Part shown: piece after piece, positions 53,194 to 62,280 of the stretch
Numbering within the stretch: the stretch's first letter is position 1
Layout of the letters: each line of letters starts with the position of its first letter
Assembly (NCBI GenBank): GCA_013299045.1
Contig: JAAFJX010000008.1
Coordinates: forward strand, 91,280 to 155,279
Length of the DNA stretch: 64,000 bases
DNA from: Cytophagales bacterium
Lineage (GTDB): Bacteria > Bacteroidota > Bacteroidia > Cytophagales > Bernardetiaceae
Direction: 5' to 3'
Program-made: the position numbers and the translations under genes
Notes under the pieces: model-generated
What the model saw: the letters and a program-made list of their open reading frames with translations, nothing else
What the model was told of the DNA's origin: nothing
Databases searched by the model: none

Positions 53194-54492
53194 ATGAACA
53201 CCCTAAAAAGTAAACAATTATTTGAACAAGCTCAAAAGAGCATCGTAGGCGGCGTTAATTCCCCTGTGCGTGCCTTTAAGTCAGTGGGCGGCCATCCAAT
53301 TTTTATGCGTTCTGCTAAGGGGGCATACCTCTACGATGAAGATAAAAACAGATACATAGACCTCATCAACTCATGGGGGCCAATGCTGCTAGGTCATGCC
53401 AACGATGCAGTTATAGAGGCAGTGCAGGCTGTGCTAAAAGATTCCTTCTCCTTTGGTGCGCCCACCAGTGCAGAAGTGGAAATAGCAGAACTTATTAAGA
53501 GCATGATGCCCAATATTGAAATGCTCAGAATGGTAAATTCTGGCACTGAGGCTACTATGGCAGCTATCAGGGTGGCAAGAGGCTTTACTAAAAAAGATAA
53601 AATCATTAAGTTTGAGGGTTGTTATCATGGTCATGCAGACTCCTTCCTGATTGCGGCTGGTAGTGGGGCTGCTACAATGGGGATTCCTGATAGCCAAGGT
53701 GTTACAAGTAAAACAGCGCAGGATACCTTGACAGTGCCATATAACGATTTGGGCGCATTAGAGGCTATTCTGATTACTAATGCGGGCATGGTTGCTGCTA
53801 TTATCTTAGAGCCTGTAGTAGGCAATATGGGTTGTGTTTTGCCAAAAGAGGGCTATTTGCAAGGTGTCAGGGCGCTTTGCGACGAACATAATGTCTTGTT
53901 GATTTTTGATGAAGTTATGACAGGCTTTCGTTTGGCTAAAGGCGGTGCGCAAGCATTGTTTGGCGTAAAGCCAGACCTCACCACGCTTGGCAAAATCATT
54001 GGGGGTGGGCTACCAGTGGGTGCTTACGGGGGACGAACAGATATTATGAGTATGGTTGCTCCTTTAGGCCCTGTTTATCAGGCGGGCACCCTCTCTGGTA
54101 ATCCTGTTGCTATGGCATCGGGCTTGGCCACGCTCAAACAGATTAAAGCTTCAACAGCAATCATTGAAAAAGCCAATCATAACGCCCAACAAATTGCAGA
54201 TGGAATGCGCATCATTAATTCAAAATTAGGCTTGAATTATACCATAAATCGTATTGGTTCTATGTTTACGCTCTTTTTTACTGATAGGCCAGTCCATAAC
54301 TTCAATGATGCAAAAAGCTCAGATACGAAGCTATTTGCCGCTTATTTCCACGAAATGCTGAAGCGTGGTGTTTATTTGGCCCCTTCCCAATACGAAAGCC
54401 TATTCGTATCAATGGCAATTCAAGATGCCGATATACAACATATTTTAGAGGCGCACGAGGACAGCATGAGCCTCATACAAGACCAAAACTAA
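53194..54492 (+). CDS. hemL: Glutamate-1-semialdehyde 2,1-aminomutase
   Basis: HemL makes 5-aminolevulinate from glutamate-1-semialdehyde in the C5 haem pathway. From ATG 53194 the 432 residues match the family: VGGVNSPVRAFKSVGG, SWGPMLLGHA, NSGTEATMAAIRVARGFT, CYHGHADSFL, IFDEVMTGFR and the PLP lysine in TLGKIIGGGLPVGAYGG. Length and motifs are normal. The frame opens at 53155, but the earlier residues are not family-like. A GNAT acetyltransferase gene begins nine bases after the stop, so the two are probably co-transcribed. Other hem genes are absent. Confidence 0.98.
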   Translation: MNTLKSKQLFEQAQKSIVGGVNSPVRAFKSVGGHPIFMRSAKGAYLYDEDKNRYIDLINSWGPMLLGHANDAVIEAVQAVLKDSFSFGAPTSAEVEIAELIKSMMPNIEMLRMVNSGTEATMAAIRVARGFTKKDKIIKFEGCYHGHADSFLIAAGSGAATMGIPDSQGVTSKTAQDTLTVPYNDLGALEAILITNAGMVAAIILEPVVGNMGCVLPKEGYLQGVRALCDEHNVLLIFDEVMTGFRLAKGGAQALFGVKPDLTTLGKIIGGGLPVGAYGGRTDIMSMVAPLGPVYQAGTLSGNPVAMASGLATLKQIKASTAIIEKANHNAQQIADGMRIINSKLGLNYTINRIGSMFTLFFTDRPVHNFNDAKSSDTKLFAAYFHEMLKRGVYLAPSQYESLFVSMAIQDADIQHILEAHEDSMSLIQDQN

Positions 54493-54501
54493 TGAAGAGT
54501 G

Positions 54502-55002
54502 ATGTCAATCCAAATAGAGCAATTAGAAGCTCAGCACTATGAAGCTGTACGTGCTATTTATCTTGAAGGAATCAGTACTGATAATGCAACCTTTGAAGTC
54601 ATGGCACCGGACTGGGCCGAGTGGGACAAAAAGCACTTTCCGCATAGCAGGCTAGTGGCAATCAGGGGCAAAAGCATAGTAGGCTGGGCTGCTCTTACGC
54701 CTGTTTCGGAGCGATGCGCCTACGGTGGCGTAGCCGAAGTAAGCATTTATTTGACCATTTCTGCAACAGGAAGAGGCATAGGAACGCAGCTGATGAATGC
54801 ACTTATTGATGTAAGCGAAAAAAACGGTATCTGGACTCTACAGTCAGGGATTTTTCCTGAAAATGAAAGTAGTATCAAACTGCATCTAAAAACTGGCTTC
54901 CGTATGGTTGGTTATCGCGAACGCATAGGAATTTTACATGGGCATTGGCGCAACACCGTCCTCATGGAAAGACGCAGCCCCAAAGTAGGTACTAAACACT
55001 AG
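54502..55002 (+). CDS. GNAT N-acetyltransferase, phosphinothricin-acetyltransferase type
   Basis: This cytoplasmic acetyltransferase has 166 residues. The acetyl-CoA binding loop ATGRGIGTQLMNALID (about 94-109) and the family ending HGHWRNTVLMERR match the Pat/MnaT group, which acetylates methionine sulfoximine, phosphinothricin and related amines. The native substrate is probably an amino-acid analogue or N-terminal amine. No resistance role should be assumed. A GTG at 54499 precedes ATG 54502 directly, and ATG is preferred. It is nine bases downstream of hemL. Confidence 0.9.
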   Translation: MSIQIEQLEAQHYEAVRAIYLEGISTDNATFEVMAPDWAEWDKKHFPHSRLVAIRGKSIVGWAALTPVSERCAYGGVAEVSIYLTISATGRGIGTQLMNALIDVSEKNGIWTLQSGIFPENESSIKLHLKTGFRMVGYRERIGILHGHWRNTVLMERRSPKVGTKH

Positions 55003-55120
55003 AGGAGTTGCTGCATAGAACCTACTAGCAAGCCTTATGTTTTATGCAAATTTGGGCTTCCTTTTTGATGAATCATAAAAATAATTATACTTTTTCGTGA
55101 AGCATATTTGTCTAATTCTA

Positions 55121-55128
55121 TATATTTG
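55121..55128 (+). promoter_or_regulatory. Bacteroidota -7 box (TATATTTG) upstream of the YqeY-like gene
   Basis: The box lies 48 bases before ATG 55176; the -33 element is weak. Confidence 0.45.
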
Positions 55129-55175
55129 CATTCTAACTTCACTTTTCCAATATTCTTAGGCCAAAAGCAAGCGCC

Positions 55176-55631
55176 ATGACCCTTAAAGAAAGAGTTGAAT
55201 CTGACATCAAAGAGGCTATGAAAGCCAAAGATAAAGTTACGCTAGAGGCGCTTAGAAGTATCAAGTCTTTGATACTGCTCGCCCAAACACAAGAGGGTAA
55301 GCAAAGTCCTGACCTTAGCGAGGCAGAAGAAATGGCTATTTTAATGAAAGCGGCTAAACAACGTAAAGATTCTGCCGCCATCTTTGAAAAAGAAAACAGA
55401 ACCGATTTGCTTGAAAGAGAATTAGGAGAATTAGCTGTTATTGAACGCTTTTTGCCCAAAATGATGGACGAACAAGAACTCGAGCAGGTCATCAAAGGAA
55501 TCATAGAGCGCCTTCATGTTACTTCCAAAAAAGAAATGGGCAAGGTAATGGGTATAGCAGCCAAGGAACTCGCTGGCAAAGCCGACAACAAGCGTATATC
55601 GGAACATATAAAAAACTTGCTGCCAGACTAA
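55176..55631 (+). CDS. YqeY/GatB-tail domain protein
   Basis: This small cytoplasmic protein has 151 residues. It shows the YqeY pattern: MTLKERVESDIKEAMKAKDKVTLEALRSIKSLI, a middle KQRKDSAAIFEKENRTDLLE and a terminal domain like the tail of GatB (MGKVMGIAAKELAGKADNKRISEHIKNLL). It is almost all-helical. GatB tails bind tRNA in the Asp/Glu-tRNA amidotransferase, so a tRNA-related role is often proposed for YqeY but is not proven. It heads a group with a CvpA-family gene and acpH. Confidence 0.93.
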   Translation: MTLKERVESDIKEAMKAKDKVTLEALRSIKSLILLAQTQEGKQSPDLSEAEEMAILMKAAKQRKDSAAIFEKENRTDLLERELGELAVIERFLPKMMDEQELEQVIKGIIERLHVTSKKEMGKVMGIAAKELAGKADNKRISEHIKNLLPD

Positions 55632-55695
55632 AAATTGTATTATCCAGCATTTGAGCCTAAAATCAGACTTAACATTTACTCAAAAACCATTTACG

Positions 55696-56241
55696 ATGTT
55701 TCTATCTGCCATTTCTCTTCCCTCTCTTACATTTCAACTCTGGGACTTAGTCTTTCTGGCTACGCTTATTTACGGCGGTTACAGGGGGTATCAGAAAGGA
55801 CTCCTCGTTGAACTAATTTCATTTGTAGGGTTCTTATTCACAGTCTTTTTTGCTTTTAAGCTCATACAGTTGGGCTTCTCTGCCTCTAAGGTCAGTTCTA
55901 AAGCAACCGCTTTTTTTCTGCTGGGGGCTTTCTATATTGGCTGCGTCGTCTTTGTAAACTGGATTGGCCGCATACTCTCTGACTCGCTTCAATACCATAT
56001 TTTTGATAATATAGACCACTATATAGGCATTGTACTCGGTTTGCTAAAATATACAATCGCACTTGGAATTGGTCTTATGTTACTCACCTGGACTGGCTTC
56101 ATAGATTCTAGTGGTGGTATGACTCAGACTTATCTCTACGAGCCGCTTATCGACATTGTGGCTTGGTTTATTGAGCAGTCTAGCCTTCTTACGCCCTTTG
56201 TCAGCGATATGGTGCAAGGACTACGTGATATTTTGCGTTAA
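55696..56241 (+). CDS. CvpA-family membrane protein
   Basis: This polytopic inner-membrane protein of about 181 residues starts LWDLVFLATLIYGGYRGYQKGLLVELISFVG, the CvpA signature, and has four hydrophobic segments (about 15-30, 35-55, 65-90, 105-130). CvpA was named for its role in colicin V production; later work links it to envelope and bile-salt stress. The frame opens upstream at TTG 55651, but ATG 55696 fits family starts. It lies 64 bases after the YqeY gene and 17 before acpH. Confidence 0.88.
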   Translation: MFLSAISLPSLTFQLWDLVFLATLIYGGYRGYQKGLLVELISFVGFLFTVFFAFKLIQLGFSASKVSSKATAFFLLGAFYIGCVVFVNWIGRILSDSLQYHIFDNIDHYIGIVLGLLKYTIALGIGLMLLTWTGFIDSSGGMTQTYLYEPLIDIVAWFIEQSSLLTPFVSDMVQGLRDILR

Positions 56242-56258
56242 GCGCTTATTCTTTTCTT

Positions 56259-56867
56259 ATGAATTATCTAGGTCATAGCCTTTTGGCATATCTGCCGTCA
56301 GGTTTTGAACAAGGCTTGGCCGTAGGTCATTTTATAGCAGATTTCATAAAAGGAAACGCCGCTTTTCTGACACTGCCGCAGCCTGTTCAACTGGGCGTGC
56401 AAATGCACCGAGCCACCGACGCATTCACAGACCAGCATGGTGCGTCTAGGCGCATGGCAAGCCGTCTGCAGCCCAATTTTGGGAAATATGCACCAGTGAT
56501 TGTAGATGTAGTTTATGACCATTTTCTTTGTAAACACTGGGCCAATTACTGCTCTTGGCCTCTAGCACAGCACGCCAAAGGCTATTACGCTATCTTGCAT
56601 ACACATACGCACCTTATGCCCGAGCGTGCTGCCTCTGTACTTAAACACATGAGTCGCGACAACTGGCTCGTCCATTACGGTTCTGAAAAAGGGCTTTGGC
56701 TGTCCCTAAATGGCCTAGCGCGCCGCAGCAGTGCCGGAAAGCATATACCTGAAGCGGCAGAGTTGGTTCTGGCCCAAAGTGAGAGTTTTCAATCAGATTT
56801 TGAGGCTTTTATGAGCGATTTGCTCATCTTTAAAGCCAACTGGCTTACAAATAATCTAGCGATTTAG
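56259..56867 (+). CDS. acpH: Acyl carrier protein phosphodiesterase-like protein (DUF479)
   Basis: AcpH-type enzymes remove the phosphopantetheine arm from acyl carrier protein. The 202 residues start with the family motif MNYLGHSLLAYLP and carry VGHFIADFIKG, the metal-binding-like HRATDAFTDQH and VYDHFLCKHW, all HD-like His/Asp residues of the family. Length and motif order are normal. The last four bases overlap the convergent cyclic-nucleotide-binding gene. It probably belongs to the transcript starting at the YqeY gene. Confidence 0.88.
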   Translation: MNYLGHSLLAYLPSGFEQGLAVGHFIADFIKGNAAFLTLPQPVQLGVQMHRATDAFTDQHGASRRMASRLQPNFGKYAPVIVDVVYDHFLCKHWANYCSWPLAQHAKGYYAILHTHTHLMPERAASVLKHMSRDNWLVHYGSEKGLWLSLNGLARRSSAGKHIPEAAELVLAQSESFQSDFEAFMSDLLIFKANWLTNNLAI

Positions 56868-57430
56868 CTGAGTGGTGGTTTGTCCACACCAAAGTCCTCG
56901 CGGTTGTATGCTGAACCTAAATCAAAAAATGTGAACGTCTCACGATAGGCTTTGAATAACTTGCGTTTCTGTTCTATGAGCATGTATGACATCGCAGACA
57001 TAATCTTGGCCTTTATACGCTCATTTTCAGCAAAAATTTCTAGCACATTTACTCTAGGAATAACGTAAAGTTCTGTGTTATCCGAATAAGCGAAAGAGTT
57101 ATAAACCCTCGTCATATTCTGAAAAAGACCGCTTTCACCAAAAAAATCATGCGAAGAGAGAATCACCAGTTGTTCAAATTTGTCTGCCAAATCAAGTGTA
57201 AGTTGTACCTGGCCGCTCTTGACGATATAAAAAGCCTGTGCAGGGTCGTTTCTAAAAAAAATGACCTCGTCTTTGTTATAGCGGCGTTCATAAAGGTGCG
57301 GTATAAACAAAGCAAGCTCGTCATCGGTGAGGTCAGCCATGAGCATATTGTGGCGCAAAAACCGGAACAAGAGCTTTTCATAGCGGCTATAAGTCCGCGT
57401 AAAAGGATTTATTTTCTTTTTGAAGAACAA
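56864..57430 (-). CDS. Cyclic-nucleotide-binding domain protein, Crp-like without HTH
   Basis: This 188-residue cytoplasmic protein has a cyclic-nucleotide-binding barrel (about 30-145): LTDDELALFIPHLYERRYNKDEVIFFRNDPAQAFYIVKSG, then SSHDFFGESGLF. The arginine that contacts cyclic phosphate in true CRP is not evident in FGESGLFQNMTR, so the ligand is uncertain. The C-terminal third (LIEQKRKLFKAYRETFTFFDLG) does not form a helix-turn-helix, so DNA binding is unlikely. The start is a TTG at 57430; no upstream ATG exists in frame, and the N-terminus before the next ATG looks conserved. Confidence 0.82.
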   Translation of the reverse strand: MFFKKKINPFTRTYSRYEKLLFRFLRHNMLMADLTDDELALFIPHLYERRYNKDEVIFFRNDPAQAFYIVKSGQVQLTLDLADKFEQLVILSSHDFFGESGLFQNMTRVYNSFAYSDNTELYVIPRVNVLEIFAENERIKAKIMSAMSYMLIEQKRKLFKAYRETFTFFDLGSAYNREDFGVDKPPLS

Positions 57431-57490
57431 GCCTTTAAATGGTTTGGTGTTTGGGAACTGAAACGCACCTTTCGGCAGTTTTTAGCTTAG

Positions 57491-57809
57491 TAACACGCAA
57501 AAATGCTGCTTTTTTTGCAAGTTCCTAAGGAATTAGACTAAAAAAATCTTTCAGACTAGCCGTGTTCGCGTAGCAATTTGAACGAGGTACTGTATTTTTA
57601 TACAGAAAAAAATTGGAATACGGGCGAATATTTTGCACCTTTCGGCTTCTAAAGGGTCAGGCATCGTGGCTAGATATCCTAAAGAAAAATATTAATGATT
57701 AATTTTCAAAAGGTTAGGCTATTGAAAGTGCCTGCTCTGCTTGAATATTCACACGATACCCTCGCTGTCTTTTTAGCTAGAAACTACGTCCAGAAAGAAT
57801 CTTACTGAT
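57491..57809. other. Intergenic region between divergent genes
   Basis: About 320 bases with a GCAAAAATGCTGCTTTTTTT-like inverted stretch near 57500 and two copies of GCACCTTTCGGC (57465 and 57631). No gene or clear promoter could be made out. Confidence 0.4.
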
Positions 57810-58892
57810 ATGGAAACCGAAAAATCAATAGCAAAAGCACCTGTTTCTTTCCGTTTTAAGGTTATCATGGGGCTTTTTGCTGGCCTTTCTACCTTGATAG
57901 TGGCGTTGAGTTATTATGCTTATCAAGTAGCCTATACTCCCAATTTGCTCGTAGGCAAAGCAGATAAAAAGCAGAGTATTTATATCAAAGAGGGTACTAC
58001 TTTTGAGCAAGTTATGGATACGCTCCGCGCCAAAAAAGTGCTCAACGATGAATTGTCTTTCCGCTTTGTGGCGCGTTTACTCAAATATACCGAGAAAGTA
58101 CGTAAGGGTTATTATGAAATTGAGCCGCAAACTACCAATTTGAAGGCTATCAGAATGTTGCGCGGTGGTGCGCAAACCCCCATCAAAATTACATTCAATA
58201 ATATCCGTTTAAAAGAAGACTTGGCAGAAAAAATTACAAGAAACACAAACATCAAGGCGCAGGAGGTTCTCAAATATTTGAACGACCCCTCCTGGACAGC
58301 ACAACGCGGCTTTGACACCACTACCATTATGGCTATGTTCTTGCCCAATACCTACGAAGTTTATTGGACAATTAGAGCAGAAGACCTTCTGCTAAAAATG
58401 CAAGAAAATCATAAAAAGTATTGGACGGCAGCCCGCTTGCAAAAGGCTAAAGATATTGGCCTTACGCCTATCCAAGTGGCAGTATTGGCATCTATCGTAG
58501 ATTCCGAAACGCAATATGCGCCCGAAAAACCGCGTGTAGCAGGTGTTTATGTCAATCGCCTCACAACAAATAGTACCGATGGTAAACTGCAAGCCGACCC
58601 CACTTTAGTCTTTGCTCACCGCGACTTTGGTATTAAGCGGGTTTTGAATGTACACAAGGAGATAGACTCTCCTTACAACACCTACAAATACGCGGGCTTG
58701 CCGCCTGGCCCTATCTGTCTGCCCACGCTCAGCGCTCTTGATGCCGTTTTGAACTATGAAAAGCACGCATATATCTTCTTTTGCGCCAAGCCTGATTTTT
58801 CGGGCCAGCACAACTTTGCAGTTACTTATGCAGACCACCTCAAAAACGCCAAAAGCTATCAGGCATTTTTGGATACCCAAGGCATTCGTTAG
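57810..58892 (+). CDS. mltG: Endolytic peptidoglycan transglycosylase MltG
   Basis: MltG cuts nascent glycan strands at the inner membrane and sets their length. The 360 residues include an N-terminal transmembrane helix (about 19-38), a LysM-like region (GTTFEQVMDTLRAKKVL), and the YceG catalytic domain. That domain has VLASIVDSETQYAPEKPRVAGVYVNRL, whose Glu in the SET segment aligns with the catalytic residue, and the conserved LQADPTLVFA, YNTYKYAGLPPGPICLP and HNFAVTYADH. The length is normal. It converges with a glycosyltransferase gene four bases away. Confidence 0.96.
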   Translation: METEKSIAKAPVSFRFKVIMGLFAGLSTLIVALSYYAYQVAYTPNLLVGKADKKQSIYIKEGTTFEQVMDTLRAKKVLNDELSFRFVARLLKYTEKVRKGYYEIEPQTTNLKAIRMLRGGAQTPIKITFNNIRLKEDLAEKITRNTNIKAQEVLKYLNDPSWTAQRGFDTTTIMAMFLPNTYEVYWTIRAEDLLLKMQENHKKYWTAARLQKAKDIGLTPIQVAVLASIVDSETQYAPEKPRVAGVYVNRLTTNSTDGKLQADPTLVFAHRDFGIKRVLNVHKEIDSPYNTYKYAGLPPGPICLPTLSALDAVLNYEKHAYIFFCAKPDFSGQHNFAVTYADHLKNAKSYQAFLDTQGIR

Positions 58893-58896
58893 AACG

Positions 58897-59994
58897 CTAA
58901 GAGAACAAGTTTAAAAAATTAGTTGTGTTTGAACGTACCGAAAAGCGCTCTTCTACGCTCAGACGTGCCTTTTTACCCATCTCTTGTCGCAATTTGGCCG
59001 AGCGAATGAGAGTAAGCAAAGCCTGCTCCCACTCTGCCTCCGTCTCACACAAAAAACCATTTTCGCCTTGCTGAATAATTTGCTTGTTTACACCCACAGG
59101 CGAAACCACTGCTGGAATACCTAAAGCCATGTATTGCAGAGCTTTAAAGCCGCACTTCCCTTCCGACCACGCATCGGGAAGGAGCGGCATAATGCCGATT
59201 TGCATTCGTAAAAGGTCATCAATTTCATGCGTTATGTTCCATGGCACAAATTCATAGTGTGGCAAATCGGGCTTAGGGTCTTGATTACAAATAACTAAAA
59301 AAGTGAAAGGTTCATGAACTTGTAGTCGCTTTAAAAGTGCCCATACAGGCCGCAAGTAAACTAAAGTTGAGTGTGAGCCTGTCCAGCCAATGACAAGAGG
59401 TGTTTCGTTGTTGTGTTGATGCAAACGGTTGTGCATTCCTTCGGTGTCTATGGTGGTCGGATTCAAGTATATCCTTCCTTGCTGCTGTTCCTGCCATGCT
59501 TCACCTCTAAAATAGGCGGCATTCTGGCAGAGATAAGCATTGCCCAAGCTCAAACTATAGGCCCATCGGCAAATCATAGGCACTTTTTGTGGCATTTTGA
59601 GGCGGGCTGCTAGTTTATTTTGTGCGGAAGTAGCTGGTATCCAAATAGCATCATCAAAGTCATAAATCATTTTTTTCCGAAAGACCCTCGCCACAATCCA
59701 TTCAAAAAACGGAAAGCCTAGCGGACTTGCCTCACGGTAAACAAAAACATAGTCAGCTCGTAATGCCGAGAACAAGTGCCAAAAACGCCTAATAAAACCC
59801 CAAACAACAGCCCATAGCTTTTCTAGAACTCGCCCTTTCTGATACAAAACTTCATAAGCACGTTCACTCAAAAAGGCTCTATAGTCCACAGTATGCCCTT
59901 TCTGGGTCAAAATATCCAAATACTGCTCAAACCGAAAGCGTTGGCCAGGCGCAATGCCTTTGGGATAAGGGCAAATAAATAACAAACGGCTCAT
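58897..59994 (-). CDS. GT4-type (GT-B fold) glycosyltransferase
   Basis: This 365-residue cytoplasmic enzyme starts LLFICPYPKGIAPGQRFRFEQYLDIL, an N-terminal GT-B Rossmann domain, and has the C-terminal nucleotide-sugar domain with VIGWTGSHSTLVYL, IGIMPLLPDAWSEGKCGFKALQYMALGIPAVVSPVGVN (the E-x7-E region appears as EGKCGFKAL) and AEWEQALLTLI. It would transfer a sugar to an envelope or exopolysaccharide acceptor. It starts five bases after the outer-membrane protein gene on the same strand, so it is the last gene of that cluster. ATG 59994 is the start. Confidence 0.9.
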   Translation of the reverse strand: MSRLLFICPYPKGIAPGQRFRFEQYLDILTQKGHTVDYRAFLSERAYEVLYQKGRVLEKLWAVVWGFIRRFWHLFSALRADYVFVYREASPLGFPFFEWIVARVFRKKMIYDFDDAIWIPATSAQNKLAARLKMPQKVPMICRWAYSLSLGNAYLCQNAAYFRGEAWQEQQQGRIYLNPTTIDTEGMHNRLHQHNNETPLVIGWTGSHSTLVYLRPVWALLKRLQVHEPFTFLVICNQDPKPDLPHYEFVPWNITHEIDDLLRMQIGIMPLLPDAWSEGKCGFKALQYMALGIPAVVSPVGVNKQIIQQGENGFLCETEAEWEQALLTLIRSAKLRQEMGKKARLSVEERFSVRSNTTNFLNLFS

Positions 59995-59999
59995 TCTTT

Positions 60000-60857
60000 T
60001 TAGCGAAATAGGCGATAAGATGCCCCAAAGTTAAAAAAGCCTGCATCAAAAGAATTGTATTTTGCGCCGAATGAAGCATCTAGCTGAAAGCGCTCAAAGG
60101 CCACATAGGTAAGCCCTGCATTCCAGCGGTGGTCATTGGCTTCACCCAAATAACCATAACTTTCCACAAAAGCACCCAGCTTGTCGGTCAGCGCATAGTC
60201 CACACCCACCATATAAAAAGGGGTCATTTCATAAGAGCCTGGCGGGGGTGTCATGCTTGAAATTAAATCTAAAGCGTAATCAAAGTCTGCACCTACGTTG
60301 TAACAGATATTCATACGGCTACTGAGCGCATTCTGGGCGATAAGGCGATAGCTCATACCGAGTTTTTCTAACTGATAAAGCTCTGAAGCCACTTTGGGTA
60401 AAAAGAACTCTGCTAAAACTGAAAGTTCGGGTACAATGCCTTTGTTTTTGGCCAAATTAGCCTTTACGCCCAGACGAAGCGGTTGCAAGCCGGCATCAGT
60501 CTTGACGGTACTTGCACCAAATTGGCTCTGAGCATAGCCCAAATCGCTGGTTAGGCGCAGTTCAAGCCGTTCATGTACGGCAAAACGCAGCAATAAAGAG
60601 CTTAATGTTACAAAACGGGTGCGAATCCGGATACCTACCGCCGGCTCATCGGTACTCCACTCATCGTTGTACCCCAGTTCTAACTGCAAGGAGCGCGTAG
60701 GAATGATAAAAGGCGATTCAGCAATACCCGGACGGTCAGTAGAAAACTCTAACGCCTCGGTTCTGCCTAAGCTATCGCTATTCTGTTGGGCAGTAGCCAA
60801 ACTTATGATGCCCACTGTGAGCATAAAGAGTAAACCTAAAATTTTGCAATTCAACAT
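60000..60857 (-). CDS. Outer-membrane transporter-like protein, phenol MetA-pathway type
   Basis: This 285-residue protein has a signal peptide (LLFMLTVGIISLATAQ) and a beta-barrel pattern: the family opening FSTDRPGIAESPFIIPTRSLQLELGY (about 38-63), alternating amphipathic strands, and an aromatic C-terminal end (NFGASYRLFR). This is the MetA-type putative transporter family, an outer-membrane barrel of unknown cargo despite the name. It lies between nadK and a glycosyltransferase gene, with gaps of 51 and 5 bases. The functional link is unclear. Confidence 0.87.
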   Translation of the reverse strand: MLNCKILGLLFMLTVGIISLATAQQNSDSLGRTEALEFSTDRPGIAESPFIIPTRSLQLELGYNDEWSTDEPAVGIRIRTRFVTLSSLLLRFAVHERLELRLTSDLGYAQSQFGASTVKTDAGLQPLRLGVKANLAKNKGIVPELSVLAEFFLPKVASELYQLEKLGMSYRLIAQNALSSRMNICYNVGADFDYALDLISSMTPPPGSYEMTPFYMVGVDYALTDKLGAFVESYGYLGEANDHRWNAGLTYVAFERFQLDASFGAKYNSFDAGFFNFGASYRLFR

Positions 60858-60908
60858 AGAAAAACTAATTTATGAATATTTTGAAGCCTTGTAACCGAGA
60901 AACCCTAA

Positions 60909-61787
60909 TCAATTTCTTACATCATTGCCCCAGTTAAGTTTAGCTCGGAGCGTTTTAAGAAAGCTCTCATTGCTAAGACGCACCAATTTGGCCGTAAAAT
61001 CGCATTTACGAACAGCCATTTGTACAGTCGCATCTACTTTACGCGAGCGTGAATCCAACGAGATGAGAAAGTTACGGCTTCTGCCTTCTATTTCAAAGGC
61101 AATAACACTTTTGTCCGATACGACTAATGGTCGCACATTTAAATTATGAGGGCTAACAGGGGCAATGATAAAATTACCAGAATCAGGAATGACTACAGGC
61201 CCGCCCACGCTCAGGCTGTATCCTGTAGAACCAGTAGGGGTTGCCACAATGAGGCCATCTGCCCAATAAGAATTAAGGTGTTCGCCATCTATATAGGTGT
61301 GCACAATAATCATGGACGAGGTATCGCGCTTCATAATAGCAAACTCATTAAGTGCAATATTAAGACCGTCAAATACATCTCTATTGATTTCAAGAGTCAG
61401 TAAGCTGCGTTCATCTATGCTATACATACCGTTCAGAACAGCCTCTAAATTGGCTTTAATCTGTTCCCGTGATGTAGTGGCTAAAAAGCCCAGACGGCCT
61501 GTGTTTACACCCAAGATAGGAATGTTCATATCTTGTACTAGAGTTACAGTTTCTAGCAAAGTGCCATCGCCGCCTACGCTGATAACTAAATCTACCCCCT
61601 CGAGGTCGGTTGGTTTATGAAAAACTCCCTCGTGGTTCACACGATGATTAATAGTTTCTAGGTGCAACTGAAAGTCAGAAGAAATAACAATAGGAATATT
61701 GTATTTTTCTATTTCAAAAAAAACTTGATTAATGAATGGCAATTTGGCCTCATCAAAAGTTTTGCTATGTATGGCTATGCGTTTCAA
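60909..61787 (-). CDS. nadK: NAD kinase
   Basis: NadK phosphorylates NAD to NADP with ATP or polyphosphate in the cytoplasm. The 292 residues hold the catalytic GGDGT (72-76), GVNTGRLGFLATT, ALNEFAIMK (NE motif), and YWADGLIVATPTGSTGYSLSVGGPV. All family motifs and the length are normal. The start codon is TTG at 61787, since no ATG is in frame upstream and MKRIAIHSKTF matches other NadK N-termini. It is preceded by a lipoprotein gene and followed by an outer-membrane protein gene on the same strand. Confidence 0.97.
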   Translation of the reverse strand: MKRIAIHSKTFDEAKLPFINQVFFEIEKYNIPIVISSDFQLHLETINHRVNHEGVFHKPTDLEGVDLVISVGGDGTLLETVTLVQDMNIPILGVNTGRLGFLATTSREQIKANLEAVLNGMYSIDERSLLTLEINRDVFDGLNIALNEFAIMKRDTSSMIIVHTYIDGEHLNSYWADGLIVATPTGSTGYSLSVGGPVVIPDSGNFIIAPVSPHNLNVRPLVVSDKSVIAFEIEGRSRNFLISLDSRSRKVDATVQMAVRKCDFTAKLVRLSNESFLKTLRAKLNWGNDVRN

Positions 61788-61827
61788 GGGAATAGAGATT
61801 TGACTTAGTGGCTTTTAGAATAACAAT

Positions 61828-62280
61828 TTACTCGGTTCTGCTCAACGAAATCGTAGAAACTTCTATGACTTCAGAGCCCAGTATGGGGTCTTTGCTCTTA
61901 ATGGATTGTTTAAGACGAAGTGTTTTAAGGTCTAGGCTTTCTATTTGATACAAGCCCTTAGCGGGGTCGTTGTCTAGCGTGAGGGTTTTACCGTCTTCCG
62001 AAAGTTTCCATTTGCCATTAGCACGCATGAAACGGAAAGGTGGGTTGGCAGAATAATTACCGTCATTGCTGAAAGTAACGCGCACGTCGCTGATGGTTTT
62101 GTTGGAGTCAATGAGTGTGAGGCCACGTAGTGTGTAAGTGTAGGTCCATCGGTTACCGTCCCAAACTTTGTATTGCAGGAACTCTTGGGGTGAGTTAGGG
62201 CCTGTCTCTTCTTTTTTGCAGCCCAGAAAGACTAAAAACAATGTACAAAACACTAAAAAGGTTAATTTAGAGGCATTCAT
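61828..62280 (-). CDS. Lipocalin-like lipoprotein
   Basis: This lipoprotein of about 150 residues has the signal LTFLVFCTLFLVFLGC with Cys at the end and KKEE after it. The mature domain has the lipocalin-like strands WTYTYTLRGLTLID, VRVTFSNDGNYSANPPF, GKWKLSEDGKTLTLD and IESLDLKTLRLKQ. It resembles the lipoprotein at 52419-52847 in layout, though with little direct identity by eye. The open frame reaches 62367, but ATG 62280 gives a proper lipoprotein signal. It is the first gene of the minus-strand group with nadK. Confidence 0.85.
   Translation of the reverse strand: MNASKLTFLVFCTLFLVFLGCKKEETGPNSPQEFLQYKVWDGNRWTYTYTLRGLTLIDSNKTISDVRVTFSNDGNYSANPPFRFMRANGKWKLSEDGKTLTLDNDPAKGLYQIESLDLKTLRLKQSIKSKDPILGSEVIEVSTISLSRTE

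Noticed and set aside
54502..55002. Antibiotic or herbicide resistance gene
   Set aside because: The Pat-like acetyltransferase family is widespread as a detoxifier of amino-acid analogues, and the sequence does not show resistance.
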